From NCBI RefSeq assembly GCF_029531655.1, contig NZ_JANRMI010000003.1:1-64000 (forward strand): a stretch of DNA of 64,000 nt, read 5' to 3'. Of the stretch, positions 44,090 through 53,795 are shown piece after piece; positions within the stretch are counted from its first letter, which is position 1, and every line of letters begins with the position of its first letter. The notes beneath the pieces are model-generated. The model was not told the origin of the DNA. It was given only the letters and a program-made list of their open reading frames with translations, and made no database searches. The stretch is from Bdellovibrio svalbardensis. Lineage in GTDB: Bacteria > Bdellovibrionota > Bdellovibrionia > Bdellovibrionales > Bdellovibrionaceae. The translations under genes and the position numbers were made by a program.

Positions 44090-44755
44090 CTAGTCTCTAA
44101 TCTTTTCTCTGTTAGCCACTACTAGATTCAAAAGAGTCATGCTTGTCTCTACGACTTCATTCTCTGTTTTTTGAATACGATGCTGGAACAAACCGTAAGC
44201 GATGATACAAGTGATCGCCACGCCCAAGCCAAAAGCCGTACAATTTAAGGCATGCGAGATACCTTTTGAAAGTTCCAAAGCTTTTGTCGCTGGATCGGCC
44301 GCTGCCACCGCACGGAATGAACCGATCATACCAATGATCGTTCCAAGTAGACCGGCAAGAACCGCGATGTTACCGAAAACTGCCAGGAATGAAACCCAGC
44401 CTTCAACTTTTGGCATCTCTCTCATAACTGCCGCATCCATCGCCACTTGAATTTCTTCATCAGGGCGTTTGTTCATCGCTTGCACCAAACCTGCTTTCAC
44501 AGTGTTTGTAAGAGGAGCCGGGCGAGCGTCACAGAAGCTGACAGCTTGGCGAAGATCACCAGCTACAACCATGCGGAAGATTTGGTCTGTGAATTCTTTT
44601 TTATCCACAGAAAGGTTTTTTAGCTTCATCAATCTGTCTACGATTACGATGATCGCAAGAATCGCGATAACCGCAATAATGTACATGACGAAACCACCCT
44701 CAGCGAAAGCGCGCTGAAGAAAATTCATGTTGTCTGCTGTTACTGTTGGGTTCAT
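44090..44755 (-). CDS. aglR: MotA/TolQ/ExbB proton channel, AglR-like
   Basis: 221 residues with three transmembrane helices (about 18-38, 125-150, 160-185) and the MotA/TolQ/ExbB motif (WVSFLAVFGNIAVLAGLLGTIIGMIGSFRAVA, LSKGISHALNCTAFGLGVAITCIIAYG). It is the channel half of the motor that drives the Glt trans-envelope complex. A strong AAGGAG precedes it. The aglR name is by context with gltG-E-D-C and two ExbD genes. Confidence 0.92.
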   Translation of the reverse strand: MNPTVTADNMNFLQRAFAEGGFVMYIIAVIAILAIIVIVDRLMKLKNLSVDKKEFTDQIFRMVVAGDLRQAVSFCDARPAPLTNTVKAGLVQAMNKRPDEEIQVAMDAAVMREMPKVEGWVSFLAVFGNIAVLAGLLGTIIGMIGSFRAVAAADPATKALELSKGISHALNCTAFGLGVAITCIIAYGLFQHRIQKTENEVVETSMTLLNLVVANREKIRD

Positions 44756-44848
44756 GGAGTTCTCCTTAAAAAACTTTTCATTAAATAAATCTACTAAAAT
44801 ACTTACTTCAAACGCCCCTACTCCAGCAGCGCTGGAGTGCAGGCCAGC

Positions 44849-46942
44849 CTAATTCTGCTGATTAAATACGAATGGGTACGCTTTCACTTCAGCCACAAGG
44901 CCTTGCGGAGGCTCTGGGAAAATCCAACTTGCCAGACGGTCGCGGATACAATTCTCGACCACGGAGTTGTTCAAAGACGAACTCTTAATGCTGACATTAC
45001 GAGCTTGTCCTTTTTCGATGATCTCCCATCCCAAGACGACTTTACCTTCAAGTTTGCGGCCCTTCTCCAAAGTATTCAGCGCTCTTTCGTAGCAACTTTT
45101 TACTTCATGAAGTTTTGCACGGATCACACGACGAATCGCTTCTTTATCAATGGTCGCATCGAACGATTCTTCCATTCCACCACCCGCAATGGCGACAGAG
45201 CTTTTCGAACCGAAACCATCAGCCGCACCGTAGGCAGATTGACCTGAAGACCGTCCTTTGGTTCCAATGCCGGCAATACCCTGAGTTGCAGTTCCCTTGC
45301 CGCCAGCACCCGCATCTTTAAACTTAGAACCCAGGTCATCGCCTGCACGATTTTCATTGAAGCCCGAAGCACCGGACGCCTTATCAGCCATTCCCAAAAC
45401 TTCGCCTGCTCCCGAGTAAGCTTTGTCGATGTTGGCGCGATTTCCACCGCCCCCGAATGCGCTGAACAGTCCCACTTTAGAAAGATCTTTGTTGGCAGAC
45501 TGTGCATTCGCCCCAGCGGTGTTACCCATTTTGACGGCTCCACCCTGACGAGTCGATGTGAACTTCTTCGTACGATCCTTGGCATTTGGTTTTGGCGCCA
45601 CTTCATTAGCACGCGCTGCCACTTGGCTTTGCGCTGCCGCCGGAGCCTGAGGCCCTTTTCGTTGCGCTTCCTTATTTGCATCCGCAACGACCACTTTCTT
45701 TTCAGGAGGTGGCGGCGTCACCGCCTCTGGCGGTGGAGGCGTCGGAGTAGGCTTCGGTGCTGGAGGTGGCGGAGTCGGTGCCGGGGTCTTATTGAATATG
45801 ACCTGGGCAATCCTTTGAACATCCTCCTGCTTATTCTCCTGCCAATCTTTCGGAGTGGTTGCTGAAATATACAGTGCCAACAGAGACACCATCACCACAG
45901 ACATCACCAAACCTGTCAGCTCAGAGCCGGATAGCATCATAGAAGGCAACATTGGAACCACTGGCCCTTGCGGTACGTAACGAACATAAAGGGTCAGATT
46001 TCCACCTGGCAAAGTCACACAAAGCATTTCATTTTGATCGAGGCGAACTGTATGCCCCGCACCACCGCGTTGTGCTTTTCCAGTACGGGTGAGGTCATCG
46101 ACCTGCTGCAAACCCGCCGCTGAAACCATTTCAATATTCATGTCAGCAGTCGTATTGATTTTAAGACCGCCAGTAAAATCAAGAAGAGCGAAACCTTTTG
46201 GAGCCAAGCCATCAGGCAAAGCCACTTGGCGGTCACCACCAACGTTCACCTTCACCGGGTTTGTCCCCTTGAAGTGATATGTAGTAAGAATGCGTTCTTT
46301 CCAAGCAACGATGACTTGAACGACCGCGCCCTTGCCGGGCTTCAAATAAGTCTTAAGATCTTGAATCTCACTTGGAGGTGCAAAAGTCTTGACTGATTTC
46401 TTTTTCTTAAACTGAACATGACCAGCCTTGATCTCAGGTCGAACCGGAGTCACCGGGATTGCTGGCTTCTCTTCGACTCTAGGAGCTTCCACCGGAATAG
46501 CCGGAGTCGCCTTGATCTCTTCAGTTTTGACAACCGCCGCCGGTGGCATATTCGTCTCCGGCTTTGAAGTTGGCATAACCGGAGTTGCTGCAACCGATGC
46601 CACAGCTTCAGTCGTCACCGCTCCAGGAATAGTCTTTGGCTTTGGAACGCCAACAAAGAATGAAATTTTGAAAGGCCCCACTGAAAGTTCATCCCCCGTA
46701 GAGATGCTTTCATCAAGGACGGCCTGTCCATTTTTGAATGTTCCCGACTGAGAACCCAAGTCACAAATGTAGAAGCCGTTATCACGACGTTCAATCATAC
46801 AGTGAATCGGCGAAACCTGATCGGAATCCAAATCCACATTCACGTCAGCATCATGTCCGATCACGATTTGATCTTGATCGAACTGCTTTACACCAACAAG
46901 CTGATTATCTTTAAAAATTCTAAATATTATCGGCGATCTCAA
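44849..46942 (-). CDS. gltG: Gliding protein GltG: FHA domain plus TonB-like C-terminus
   Basis: 697 residues. A cytoplasmic FHA phosphopeptide-binding domain (about 5-95: VIGHDADVNVD, SPIHC, DLGSQSGTFKNG) is followed by a Pro/Val linker, a second beta domain (about 165-330), one transmembrane helix (about 340-360), a Pro-rich and Gly-rich periplasmic spacer, and an AgmX/PglI-type TonB-like C-terminal domain (about 600-697: AIRRVIRAKLHEVKSCYERAL). This is the GltG layout, coupling the motor to the outer membrane. The start is TTG overlapping the preceding stop (TTGA). Confidence 0.92.
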   Translation of the reverse strand: MRSPIIFRIFKDNQLVGVKQFDQDQIVIGHDADVNVDLDSDQVSPIHCMIERRDNGFYICDLGSQSGTFKNGQAVLDESISTGDELSVGPFKISFFVGVPKPKTIPGAVTTEAVASVAATPVMPTSKPETNMPPAAVVKTEEIKATPAIPVEAPRVEEKPAIPVTPVRPEIKAGHVQFKKKKSVKTFAPPSEIQDLKTYLKPGKGAVVQVIVAWKERILTTYHFKGTNPVKVNVGGDRQVALPDGLAPKGFALLDFTGGLKINTTADMNIEMVSAAGLQQVDDLTRTGKAQRGGAGHTVRLDQNEMLCVTLPGGNLTLYVRYVPQGPVVPMLPSMMLSGSELTGLVMSVVMVSLLALYISATTPKDWQENKQEDVQRIAQVIFNKTPAPTPPPPAPKPTPTPPPPEAVTPPPPEKKVVVADANKEAQRKGPQAPAAAQSQVAARANEVAPKPNAKDRTKKFTSTRQGGAVKMGNTAGANAQSANKDLSKVGLFSAFGGGGNRANIDKAYSGAGEVLGMADKASGASGFNENRAGDDLGSKFKDAGAGGKGTATQGIAGIGTKGRSSGQSAYGAADGFGSKSSVAIAGGGMEESFDATIDKEAIRRVIRAKLHEVKSCYERALNTLEKGRKLEGKVVLGWEIIEKGQARNVSIKSSSLNNSVVENCIRDRLASWIFPEPPQGLVAEVKAYPFVFNQQN

Positions 46943-47286
46943 TTACCACCCCGAACCCGCTGTACGTCTTCTGCTGATCTTCTCATCTCGGGCAAAAAGT
47001 TTTCTCTAAGTTTAATCAAACGTTTGTAGTTGAAGTTCTTCTTTTGAAACAAATAGAAGAGCTCCGGCTTTTGTGTCGAACCTTCGACCAATTCGTCTTC
47101 AAAGTTCAATTGCGCACGACGTTCCTTGCGCACCGTTGTTGTGCTGGTTTTATTTCCCAAAGTTGTGCTGCTAGTCGTCTGTGTCAGCATAGGCTCATTT
47201 TCCGCAACTTCACTTTGGGCATACGAGAGCTCGCAGGTAAAAACTACCGCCAACAGAACCATTATGATCTTCATATTTTGCAACAT
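46939..47286 (-). CDS. Small periplasmic protein of the gliding operon
   Basis: About 115 residues. The best start is ATG 47284-47286 (AGGG upstream), which gives a signal peptide (IIMVLLAVVFTCELSYA). A Thr/Ser-rich stretch follows, then the charged segment RRAQLNFEDELVEGSTQKPELFYLFQKKNFNYKRLIKLRENFLPEM-type helix (about 60-105). I do not recognise a domain. Sitting between gltE and gltG with overlap, it is probably a part of the complex; a GltF-like role is possible but not shown. Confidence 0.72.
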   Translation of the reverse strand: MLQNMKIIMVLLAVVFTCELSYAQSEVAENEPMLTQTTSSTTLGNKTSTTTVRKERRAQLNFEDELVEGSTQKPELFYLFQKKNFNYKRLIKLRENFLPEMRRSAEDVQRVRGGN

Positions 47287-47308
47287 AGTCCCTACCCGAC
47301 CCTTCATC

Positions 47309-48178
47309 CTATTTTAAACCAGCTTTCGCCTTAGTTTCCAAAGCAATAATTTTATTGCGAGTATCTGCTGGTCCACCTACAAACTTTAGTCTGTTAATCA
47401 GATCTAAACCTTCTTGGTATTTTCCCATGCGTTCCACCAACAGCACCGCATAGTTGTACATCGCTTCCTTGTTGCTCGAATTATCTTTGAGAATACTCTT
47501 ATAAAGATCTTCTGCTTTTTCTGTCTTACCGTTGGCAGTCAATGCAATGGCATAATTATTTAGAACGCGAGGATCGCGAACGCCCTTTCTGTAGGCTGTT
47601 TCCAGCACAATTCCCGCTTTTGCAAAGTCGCGATCTTGAACGTAAATTGCGCCAAGATTTGCAGCCGCTACCGCATCATCATTGTCGATATCCAAAGCTT
47701 TACGGAATGACTTTACAGCCTCACGGCGCTCATTTTGCGCCAACTGGACTATACCAAGGTTTGAATACAATTCTGCCGTCTTCGGACTTGCAGTGATTGC
47801 CTTATTAAGAAGATAGCGCGAAAGATCGAAGCGGCCTTTTTTATAGTGATACATCGATAGCGCATTCAAGGCTTTTGCATCATTCGACGACTGAGCCAAG
47901 ATCTGTGTTGCCGTGGAGTAGATTCGCTCATCACTCTGGGACTTAATCGCCTCATTCAGACCTGCATATTGCGATGGTGCCAAAGGAGCCTTCGGCTTTT
48001 CAGGCTCGGGCTCTGCGGCAGCAACGGGTGCTGGCTCGTCTTTTTGAATCACAGGCGCCTCAGTAACCCTTGTAGAGCTTACTGAATCTGTCTTAGTCTC
48101 TTTAGTAGGACTCGAAGAACAAGCCACCACCGAGGCATACAAGGCAATGAGTGTCAGAGATTTATTAATTCTGTTCAT
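47309..48178 (-). CDS. gltE: TPR lipoprotein GltE (AglT-like)
   Basis: About 289 residues from ATG 48176-48178 (AGG upstream, overlapping the gltD stop as TAATG). Lipoprotein signal with the cysteine in SVVACSSS. A Pro/Glu/Ala linker (about 35-65) is followed by at least four tetratricopeptide repeats (AELYSNLGIVQLAQNERREAVKSFRKAL, AVAAANLGAIYVQDRDFAKAG, PRVLNNYAIALTANGKTEKAEDLY). It matches the AglT/GltE outer-membrane lipoprotein in size and context. Confidence 0.88.
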   Translation of the reverse strand: MNRINKSLTLIALYASVVACSSSPTKETKTDSVSSTRVTEAPVIQKDEPAPVAAAEPEPEKPKAPLAPSQYAGLNEAIKSQSDERIYSTATQILAQSSNDAKALNALSMYHYKKGRFDLSRYLLNKAITASPKTAELYSNLGIVQLAQNERREAVKSFRKALDIDNDDAVAAANLGAIYVQDRDFAKAGIVLETAYRKGVRDPRVLNNYAIALTANGKTEKAEDLYKSILKDNSSNKEAMYNYAVLLVERMGKYQEGLDLINRLKFVGGPADTRNKIIALETKAKAGLK

Positions 48179-51100
48179 TACTGACCTATCCAATTCACAA
48201 GACGGATATCAGAGCTGATTTCCCCGCCATTATAGTAAGTCTTTGCATCAATTCTATTCATGTATTCATAAGCCGTGCGATAAGAGTCGTTGTAAACCTC
48301 AAGCTCCCATCCACGCTCTACTGCAGCTTTGAAGCTGTCTTTAGCTTTTGCATTGAAAGGTTCCGCAAACTTCTCGACGCCCGCTCTATACTGCTTTGTC
48401 TCTTCCGCATTCAATCCTGATGGTAGTGGTGCATTGATGATAGCCTGAGCCATGTTTTGATTGGCTTCACCCAACACTGTCAATGCACTCACAATCTCTT
48501 CCGCACTGTCAAATTTGATCACTTCGACAAGTTCGCCAGAAAGCTTCGCCAGCAAATTGACTTTTTTGTCTGCAGCCGCTTTTTGTCTGGCCGGATCTTT
48601 CGGGAAGTTGATAGCTTTCATTTCAGAGAATGTTCCCATCGCCTCTTCCAATTTCAACTTCGCCGCGTAAGCTGCCCCTGGACCTTTTTTATTCGGAGCC
48701 AAACGCTTTTGAATCGCCAAGGTTTTTTGCTTCCACTCTTTTGCTTTCGTGATGGATCTTTGCTTGCTGTAGAGTTCGCTCACCCAGTAGGCCGCCTCAA
48801 CGACCTTCTCAGGACTGCGGCCTCCGCCTTCGACATATTCGGTGTAACGAGCAATCGCCGCGCCGTTTTGTCCAGCTTTACGGTGAATCTGCGCCATACT
48901 AAATGTCACTTCCACGTTGTCTGAGTGCTTTTTGTTCATTTTGGTAAAATCAGTATAAGCGCGAATAGCTTCATCAGATTTACCCAAAGCTTCATAAAGA
49001 ACAGCCGCATTAAACATCAAGTTCGCCGACAATGGATCAGTCGGGTTTTCTTGAGCAGATGACTTGTAGAGCTTTGCTGCTTCCTCAAACTGCGCGGAAT
49101 CCTGGTATTGCTTTGCAAGTAAACGACGAGCCTTGGACTTAAACTTGTCTGCCGCTGGATCTTTGGAGTTGAGCACCCCTTGGTAAGCGGAAATCGCTGG
49201 CCCCGTCATCCCGGCTCTATCGAAGTTAACCCCAGCATTGAACATAGCCGTTGTTGCCAAAGTTGATTTTGGATTCTGTTTCGCAAAAGACTCAAAGACT
49301 TGAGCACTCTCGCCATATTTCTTCTCGAGCTCCAAATCCTGACCACGCTTAAAGGAGGCTTTTTCAATCACCCCGCGGATGTCCGCTCCCGCCTTTGACG
49401 AAGCAATCGAAGGAACAGCCAGAAGTTCAACACCCACTTTTTCAAGACCTGCATAGTCTTTCTTCAAGTTGTAAATATCCAGTAGAAGATTGGCAGAGTA
49501 TTCCGCATATTTTGTATTTGGACTTTGTTGAACGATCTCTCGGAAATATTTGGTCGCCTCATCAAAGTGATTGCTTTGATAATACAAGCGGCCAATACGG
49601 AATTTGATCTCTGTCGATTTTTCAGAGTTCGGGAACTTCTCGACATACCATTTGCCGGCAGAAATGAAGCGTTCGACTTTAGGTTCCAAAGGAATTGGAT
49701 CGACCGAGTTGCCCACACGTTTTTGCATCTCTTGGTCGGATGGAATACTTCTTTCAACTGACAGGATTAAGTTCTGCGCCGCTTTGCCATAGAACTTGCT
49801 CTGTGGCGTGTTATCCACGACCCACTTGTATTGCATCGCTGCTTCGTCGTATCTCTGCATATCGTAAAGCAATTCCCCGTAGTAGAAGTGCATGTCTGAT
49901 GCAGATCCTGAATTTGGAAATTCTTTTAAATATAACAAATAGCCTTCATTAGCTTGCCCTTGAGAGTAGGGAGCTCGCGAATTCTGGGCGGTCTGATGCT
50001 GTTGCAAAACGTAGTTGCGCAAAGTGGTTTCACGAAGCTTGTTCGAATTTTCGATCAACTCCGAGTTCCCTTTATTTGCAGCATACCAAGATCCGTTAGC
50101 ATCAAAGTCTTTGACCCAACTGTAAAGCTCGTCTTTGAAACGATTGTTGTTCTTACCGTAGTAGTAGTTTTGAACGATTTGATATTGATATTCAAAGGCC
50201 TTCGGAGAATTCGGATTTTGTGTGATCAATAGCTTGAAGACATCGCGAGAGGCGTCTTTGTTGCCTCGGTCCGCGTATTGATACGCCAATCTTTCCAAGT
50301 AAGGATTGGTATCACCGTTGACCAAGCCCTTAAAGTAAGATGCCGCTTTCGCCGGATCGCCGCCCTCAGCATAGAAAGTCACGATATCACGAAGGGCTTC
50401 CCCCTCCAAACGAGTGCGATTAACAACCTTCGCACCTGCCACTTGCTCGCCAGTTTCCGCTCTGCCTGTTTTAATGATGTACTCAAGATATCCCATACCT
50501 TGTTGAACACGATCCAAACGGAACAAACACCATGCACCCTTGTATAGGGCAAAAGTGTGCAGACGATGTCTTTTATCTTTAATGAGCGGTGTGTACTCTT
50601 TGTAAGCTTGCGCCCATCTTTCATTTTCAAAATAGTATTCAGCCAGGGCAAAATGAGCTTCGCCGACAAAAGCCGAATTCGGGAAACGCCGGGTCAACTC
50701 TTCATAGTAGTGAGCGCCTTGTTTGACCTCACCCAATTCAAAGTAATTGTAGCCCAAGAAGAACAAGGCCTGGCTCATTTTTTCGTCGCGAGGGAAATCG
50801 CGCTGGAACCACTCATAAAGCTGCACGGCCTTTTTATTATACTCACGCGCCTCAGCCGTGTTCAAAACTGGCTTGGTTTTCAACTTTCCTGATTGGAAAG
50901 CACGAAGTTTGGCATCGTATTCGTCCTGCTTCCGCCCGTCGATCAAACTGGCTTTCTCAACATAAAGCTCTGCCAAGCGCAGCCACAACTCACCACGATT
51001 GGGGCTGGTTTTAAACTTTTGGGTCAATTTGTACAGCTCTTGAATCTGCTGATCCAAGATGCGTTCATACTTAATTTTATCTCCGCTGCCACTGTCGCGC

Positions 51101-51378
51101 TTCATGATTTCTGAAGAACGTGGCGGCTTAACAGATTCAAGATTCACCGTATTCACAGGCTGACTAAAACCAAGGCTTGCCGATGGCAATGATGTGTCCG
51201 TTTTCGACATCTGCGCTTTACCGCTAGTGCCTTGATTGGCTTGAGACAGCAGCTCCCCGACTGTTTTTTTCTTAGCATGAGCCACCGGGCTCATGAACAG
51301 CACAGAAAGAAGACTTGTAGCAAGAAGATGGTGATAGTTACTCCGACGGAGTCGGATTGTAAGCCAGTTGAATTTCAT
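48178..51378 (-). CDS. gltD: Large periplasmic TPR protein GltD
   Basis: About 1066 residues, almost entirely tetratricopeptide repeats. The ATG at 51376-51378 starts a signal peptide (SLLSVLFMSPVAHA); the frame reads a little further upstream into gltC. Many repeats are visible (ELWLRLAELYVEKA, ALFFLGYNYFELGEVKQGAHYYEEL, EIKFRIGRLYYQSNHFDEATKYFREI and others). Myxococcus GltD is of similar type and size and spans the periplasm. It sits between gltC and gltE, the expected order. Confidence 0.88.
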   Translation of the reverse strand: MKFNWLTIRLRRSNYHHLLATSLLSVLFMSPVAHAKKKTVGELLSQANQGTSGKAQMSKTDTSLPSASLGFSQPVNTVNLESVKPPRSSEIMKRDSGSGDKIKYERILDQQIQELYKLTQKFKTSPNRGELWLRLAELYVEKASLIDGRKQDEYDAKLRAFQSGKLKTKPVLNTAEAREYNKKAVQLYEWFQRDFPRDEKMSQALFFLGYNYFELGEVKQGAHYYEELTRRFPNSAFVGEAHFALAEYYFENERWAQAYKEYTPLIKDKRHRLHTFALYKGAWCLFRLDRVQQGMGYLEYIIKTGRAETGEQVAGAKVVNRTRLEGEALRDIVTFYAEGGDPAKAASYFKGLVNGDTNPYLERLAYQYADRGNKDASRDVFKLLITQNPNSPKAFEYQYQIVQNYYYGKNNNRFKDELYSWVKDFDANGSWYAANKGNSELIENSNKLRETTLRNYVLQQHQTAQNSRAPYSQGQANEGYLLYLKEFPNSGSASDMHFYYGELLYDMQRYDEAAMQYKWVVDNTPQSKFYGKAAQNLILSVERSIPSDQEMQKRVGNSVDPIPLEPKVERFISAGKWYVEKFPNSEKSTEIKFRIGRLYYQSNHFDEATKYFREIVQQSPNTKYAEYSANLLLDIYNLKKDYAGLEKVGVELLAVPSIASSKAGADIRGVIEKASFKRGQDLELEKKYGESAQVFESFAKQNPKSTLATTAMFNAGVNFDRAGMTGPAISAYQGVLNSKDPAADKFKSKARRLLAKQYQDSAQFEEAAKLYKSSAQENPTDPLSANLMFNAAVLYEALGKSDEAIRAYTDFTKMNKKHSDNVEVTFSMAQIHRKAGQNGAAIARYTEYVEGGGRSPEKVVEAAYWVSELYSKQRSITKAKEWKQKTLAIQKRLAPNKKGPGAAYAAKLKLEEAMGTFSEMKAINFPKDPARQKAAADKKVNLLAKLSGELVEVIKFDSAEEIVSALTVLGEANQNMAQAIINAPLPSGLNAEETKQYRAGVEKFAEPFNAKAKDSFKAAVERGWELEVYNDSYRTAYEYMNRIDAKTYYNGGEISSDIRLVNWIGQ

Positions 51379-51380
51379 AA

Positions 51381-52964
51381 TTACTCGCAACTCTGTTTTC
51401 CAAGGTAGTGGTAGTTTCCAACTTCATCGAGCCAGTACTCACCCTGGAATGGATAGTACTGATAGCCATTTTGAATATAGAACTGACGATCGATTTTTTC
51501 GTCGATTTGTCCGTCACCAATATCTTTACCAGCGATTTTCTTTTTAATGCTTTCTTTGCGACCGTTGATCATCTCGTAACGGATGAATCCAGCTTGCTCA
51601 TACAGGTCGCGCAACTCAACACGCATGTTTTGCAGGTGAGCTTTGACCATCTCGCCTATCGCCAGCTTGGTGTTTTTGCTGCGATTCGCGATGATCTTCA
51701 AGGAGTACTGCCCCAAAGAAGAAGCCTTGAACGCGTAATTGCTCTCAACACGCGCCTTCTCTTGCGCCAGTTTTTCGAGGTAATGAATCGAACGCTTCAC
51801 GTCGCCTTGATCCAAAACATTTTTAAGTACGATGTAGGGAAGACGAAGAGCCGCCGTCTTATCTGAATTCTTCATCGAATAAGCTTTTTCAACTTCGTTG
51901 TAATACATTGTCGGCTCCCCTGATGATTTCAGGAAATCGCCAATTTTTGTACGTACCGGGCCATAAGTTTTTTCGAAAAGGCCCAAAACCTTCTCCATTT
52001 CGTCGTACTTACAGATGTAGAGGTAAACGATCGAACGCAGAAGCAGACTTTCCGGCATATAGAAATCTTCATAGTAAGCCGAGTGCAATGTTTGGAAGTT
52101 ACTCAAAGCCGAACGGAAACGAGCCGCACGAAGCATTGCCCATGATTGTTCAAACACCGCATCATGCCACATCACTGTATCACGAGGAACCTGAGAGTAA
52201 GCTTCGATGGCCGCTTCCCAATCCTGTTTTTGATAAAGAGCACGAGCCAAAGCCAATTGCGCTTCAACTCGATTTGGATCCGTCACAGGAGCTTTTCTTC
52301 TAGCATCTAACATTTTATTGTAAGTGCCGACTGCGATTGCAGGCTGATTGGCTTCCATCTCTGCCAAGCCTTTATTAAATAATGCTTGGAAGTAGTAGCT
52401 GCTGCCTGGTCCGACGCGGTTGAAGAGATCCTGGGCTTTTGCGTACTCCCGATTGCGCAATTTAATCTCGCCCAAACGGAAGTTGATCATATCTTTCTGA
52501 TTCGGTGGAATGTCGGTCACATCAACACGAGAAATCGCATAGTTTAGGATCGTATCATCACCCAAGCTGTCCGCTACGATTGAAAGTTTTTCGATCGCTT
52601 GCTTGGAATATTTGGGATGATTCATACGGATCACATCGACAAATTGGAAGGCCGCAGTTTGATAAAGCTTCAGCTCCATCAACATCGTCCCCAAGATGTA
52701 CTTGATTTGCGCTCGCTCAGAAGCCAATTCAGGTCGGCGCGCCAAAGAGAACAGTGAGTTGGCTGCCGCCTCGTACTGACCACTTTGCGCCTGACGAAGA
52801 GCATTGCTCAATTGGAATTTCAACTGGCTCTCGCGTGAGTTACCCGCCCCTGCAGAAGCAGTCCTTTTGGGAGCTTGTTTCAAGCTCTTCTTTCCAGGCT
52901 GCGCTGAAGAAGCCAAAGGCATAATCAAACTTGTAGAAATCAGGAGTAATAATAGTTTTCTCAT
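51381..52964 (-). CDS. gltC: TPR protein GltC-like
   Basis: 527 residues. A signal peptide (about 1-20, SSAQ) is followed by a basic, Ala-rich linker and several tetratricopeptide repeats (ALRQAQSGQYEAAANSLFSLA, MINFRLGEIKLRNREYAKAQDLFNRV, AQLALARALYQKQDWEAAIEAYSQV). The C-terminus ends in YQYYPFQGEYWLDEVGNYHYLGKQSCE, an unusual aromatic-rich tail. In Myxococcus gltA, gltB and gltC are adjacent; the same order is found here. It overlaps the preceding barrel gene by 4 bases. Confidence 0.85.
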   Translation of the reverse strand: MRKLLLLLISTSLIMPLASSAQPGKKSLKQAPKRTASAGAGNSRESQLKFQLSNALRQAQSGQYEAAANSLFSLARRPELASERAQIKYILGTMLMELKLYQTAAFQFVDVIRMNHPKYSKQAIEKLSIVADSLGDDTILNYAISRVDVTDIPPNQKDMINFRLGEIKLRNREYAKAQDLFNRVGPGSSYYFQALFNKGLAEMEANQPAIAVGTYNKMLDARRKAPVTDPNRVEAQLALARALYQKQDWEAAIEAYSQVPRDTVMWHDAVFEQSWAMLRAARFRSALSNFQTLHSAYYEDFYMPESLLLRSIVYLYICKYDEMEKVLGLFEKTYGPVRTKIGDFLKSSGEPTMYYNEVEKAYSMKNSDKTAALRLPYIVLKNVLDQGDVKRSIHYLEKLAQEKARVESNYAFKASSLGQYSLKIIANRSKNTKLAIGEMVKAHLQNMRVELRDLYEQAGFIRYEMINGRKESIKKKIAGKDIGDGQIDEKIDRQFYIQNGYQYYPFQGEYWLDEVGNYHYLGKQSCE

Positions 52965-53782
52965 CGGTAACTAGCCTCCGGGAAGAACCAGCTCATACCC
53001 ACAGTAAGGAAGAGGTTGTTAAATGAATTCGTTGATTTGGTGCCGTTCTGATCGACCACGCTGGCATTAAAAAAGTTCCAGCTAAAGTCCCAGCGGAAGG
53101 CCACTGACTTAGTCAGAGCAAACATTTGGCCCGTCGCCAAATGGATCGTGCCTGAATTTTCATTCGTTGAAGTATTCGTCGTGCCATAACCGGCAGAGAA
53201 ATACATATCAAATGGCAAGATGCGCTCATTGAACCAAGTCATTTTACCGTAGATAGGAACATACATTACGTCCACACCGATATAAGACTTCGGATAAGCC
53301 AAACTTTCGGTTTTAACATTATTGTTGTCTTGAAGTTCCTTGGTGGACTGACGCTCTGAAGTAGTCAGACCAAAATAATTCAGCTCCAAGCCCCAAGTTT
53401 CATTCAAGAAGTAAGCAGCCTTCGCCACTCCGCCAAATGTATTGAAGAAAGGGTCATTTGTGACAGTCGTCACCCCACCAAATAACTGAAAGCGTCCTGT
53501 TTTCGGCATGTAACGCTTTTGAACGATCGAAATTTCTTTAAACGGCGCCAAAGTTCCAAGACCTTTAAAGTCAGTCAATGGAGCACTTTCTTGCGGCGTC
53601 TCTTCAGAAGAGTAAGAAGGAGCAGCATTCGCTGGTGCCTGCTTACCGGGAGCAGCTTTATCAAGCTCCAGCTCAATAACATCCAGATCATCGCCTTCGG
53701 CTTTTTGTGTCTGCGCCTTCACAACCCCAGGAGCTGCAAAACTAAGAAGGAGCAAAGCTGTTAGTAGACTCTTGTTCAACAT
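52961..53782 (-). CDS. Outer-membrane beta-barrel of the gliding complex (GltA/GltB-like)
   Basis: 273 residues. Signal peptide 1-23, then an acidic Pro/Ala-rich linker (about 25-85) and about eight amphipathic strands typical of an outer-membrane barrel (GRFQLFGGVTTVTND, AAYFLNETWGLELNYFGLTT, SVAFRWDFSWNFFNASVV, LFLTVGMSWFFPEASYR). The role is assigned from its place beside gltC and a second barrel gene, 13 bases apart. Which is GltA and which GltB cannot be told. Confidence 0.82.
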   Translation of the reverse strand: MLNKSLLTALLLLSFAAPGVVKAQTQKAEGDDLDVIELELDKAAPGKQAPANAAPSYSSEETPQESAPLTDFKGLGTLAPFKEISIVQKRYMPKTGRFQLFGGVTTVTNDPFFNTFGGVAKAAYFLNETWGLELNYFGLTTSERQSTKELQDNNNVKTESLAYPKSYIGVDVMYVPIYGKMTWFNERILPFDMYFSAGYGTTNTSTNENSGTIHLATGQMFALTKSVAFRWDFSWNFFNASVVDQNGTKSTNSFNNLFLTVGMSWFFPEASYR

Positions 53783-53795
53783 CTTCTATCCCCTC

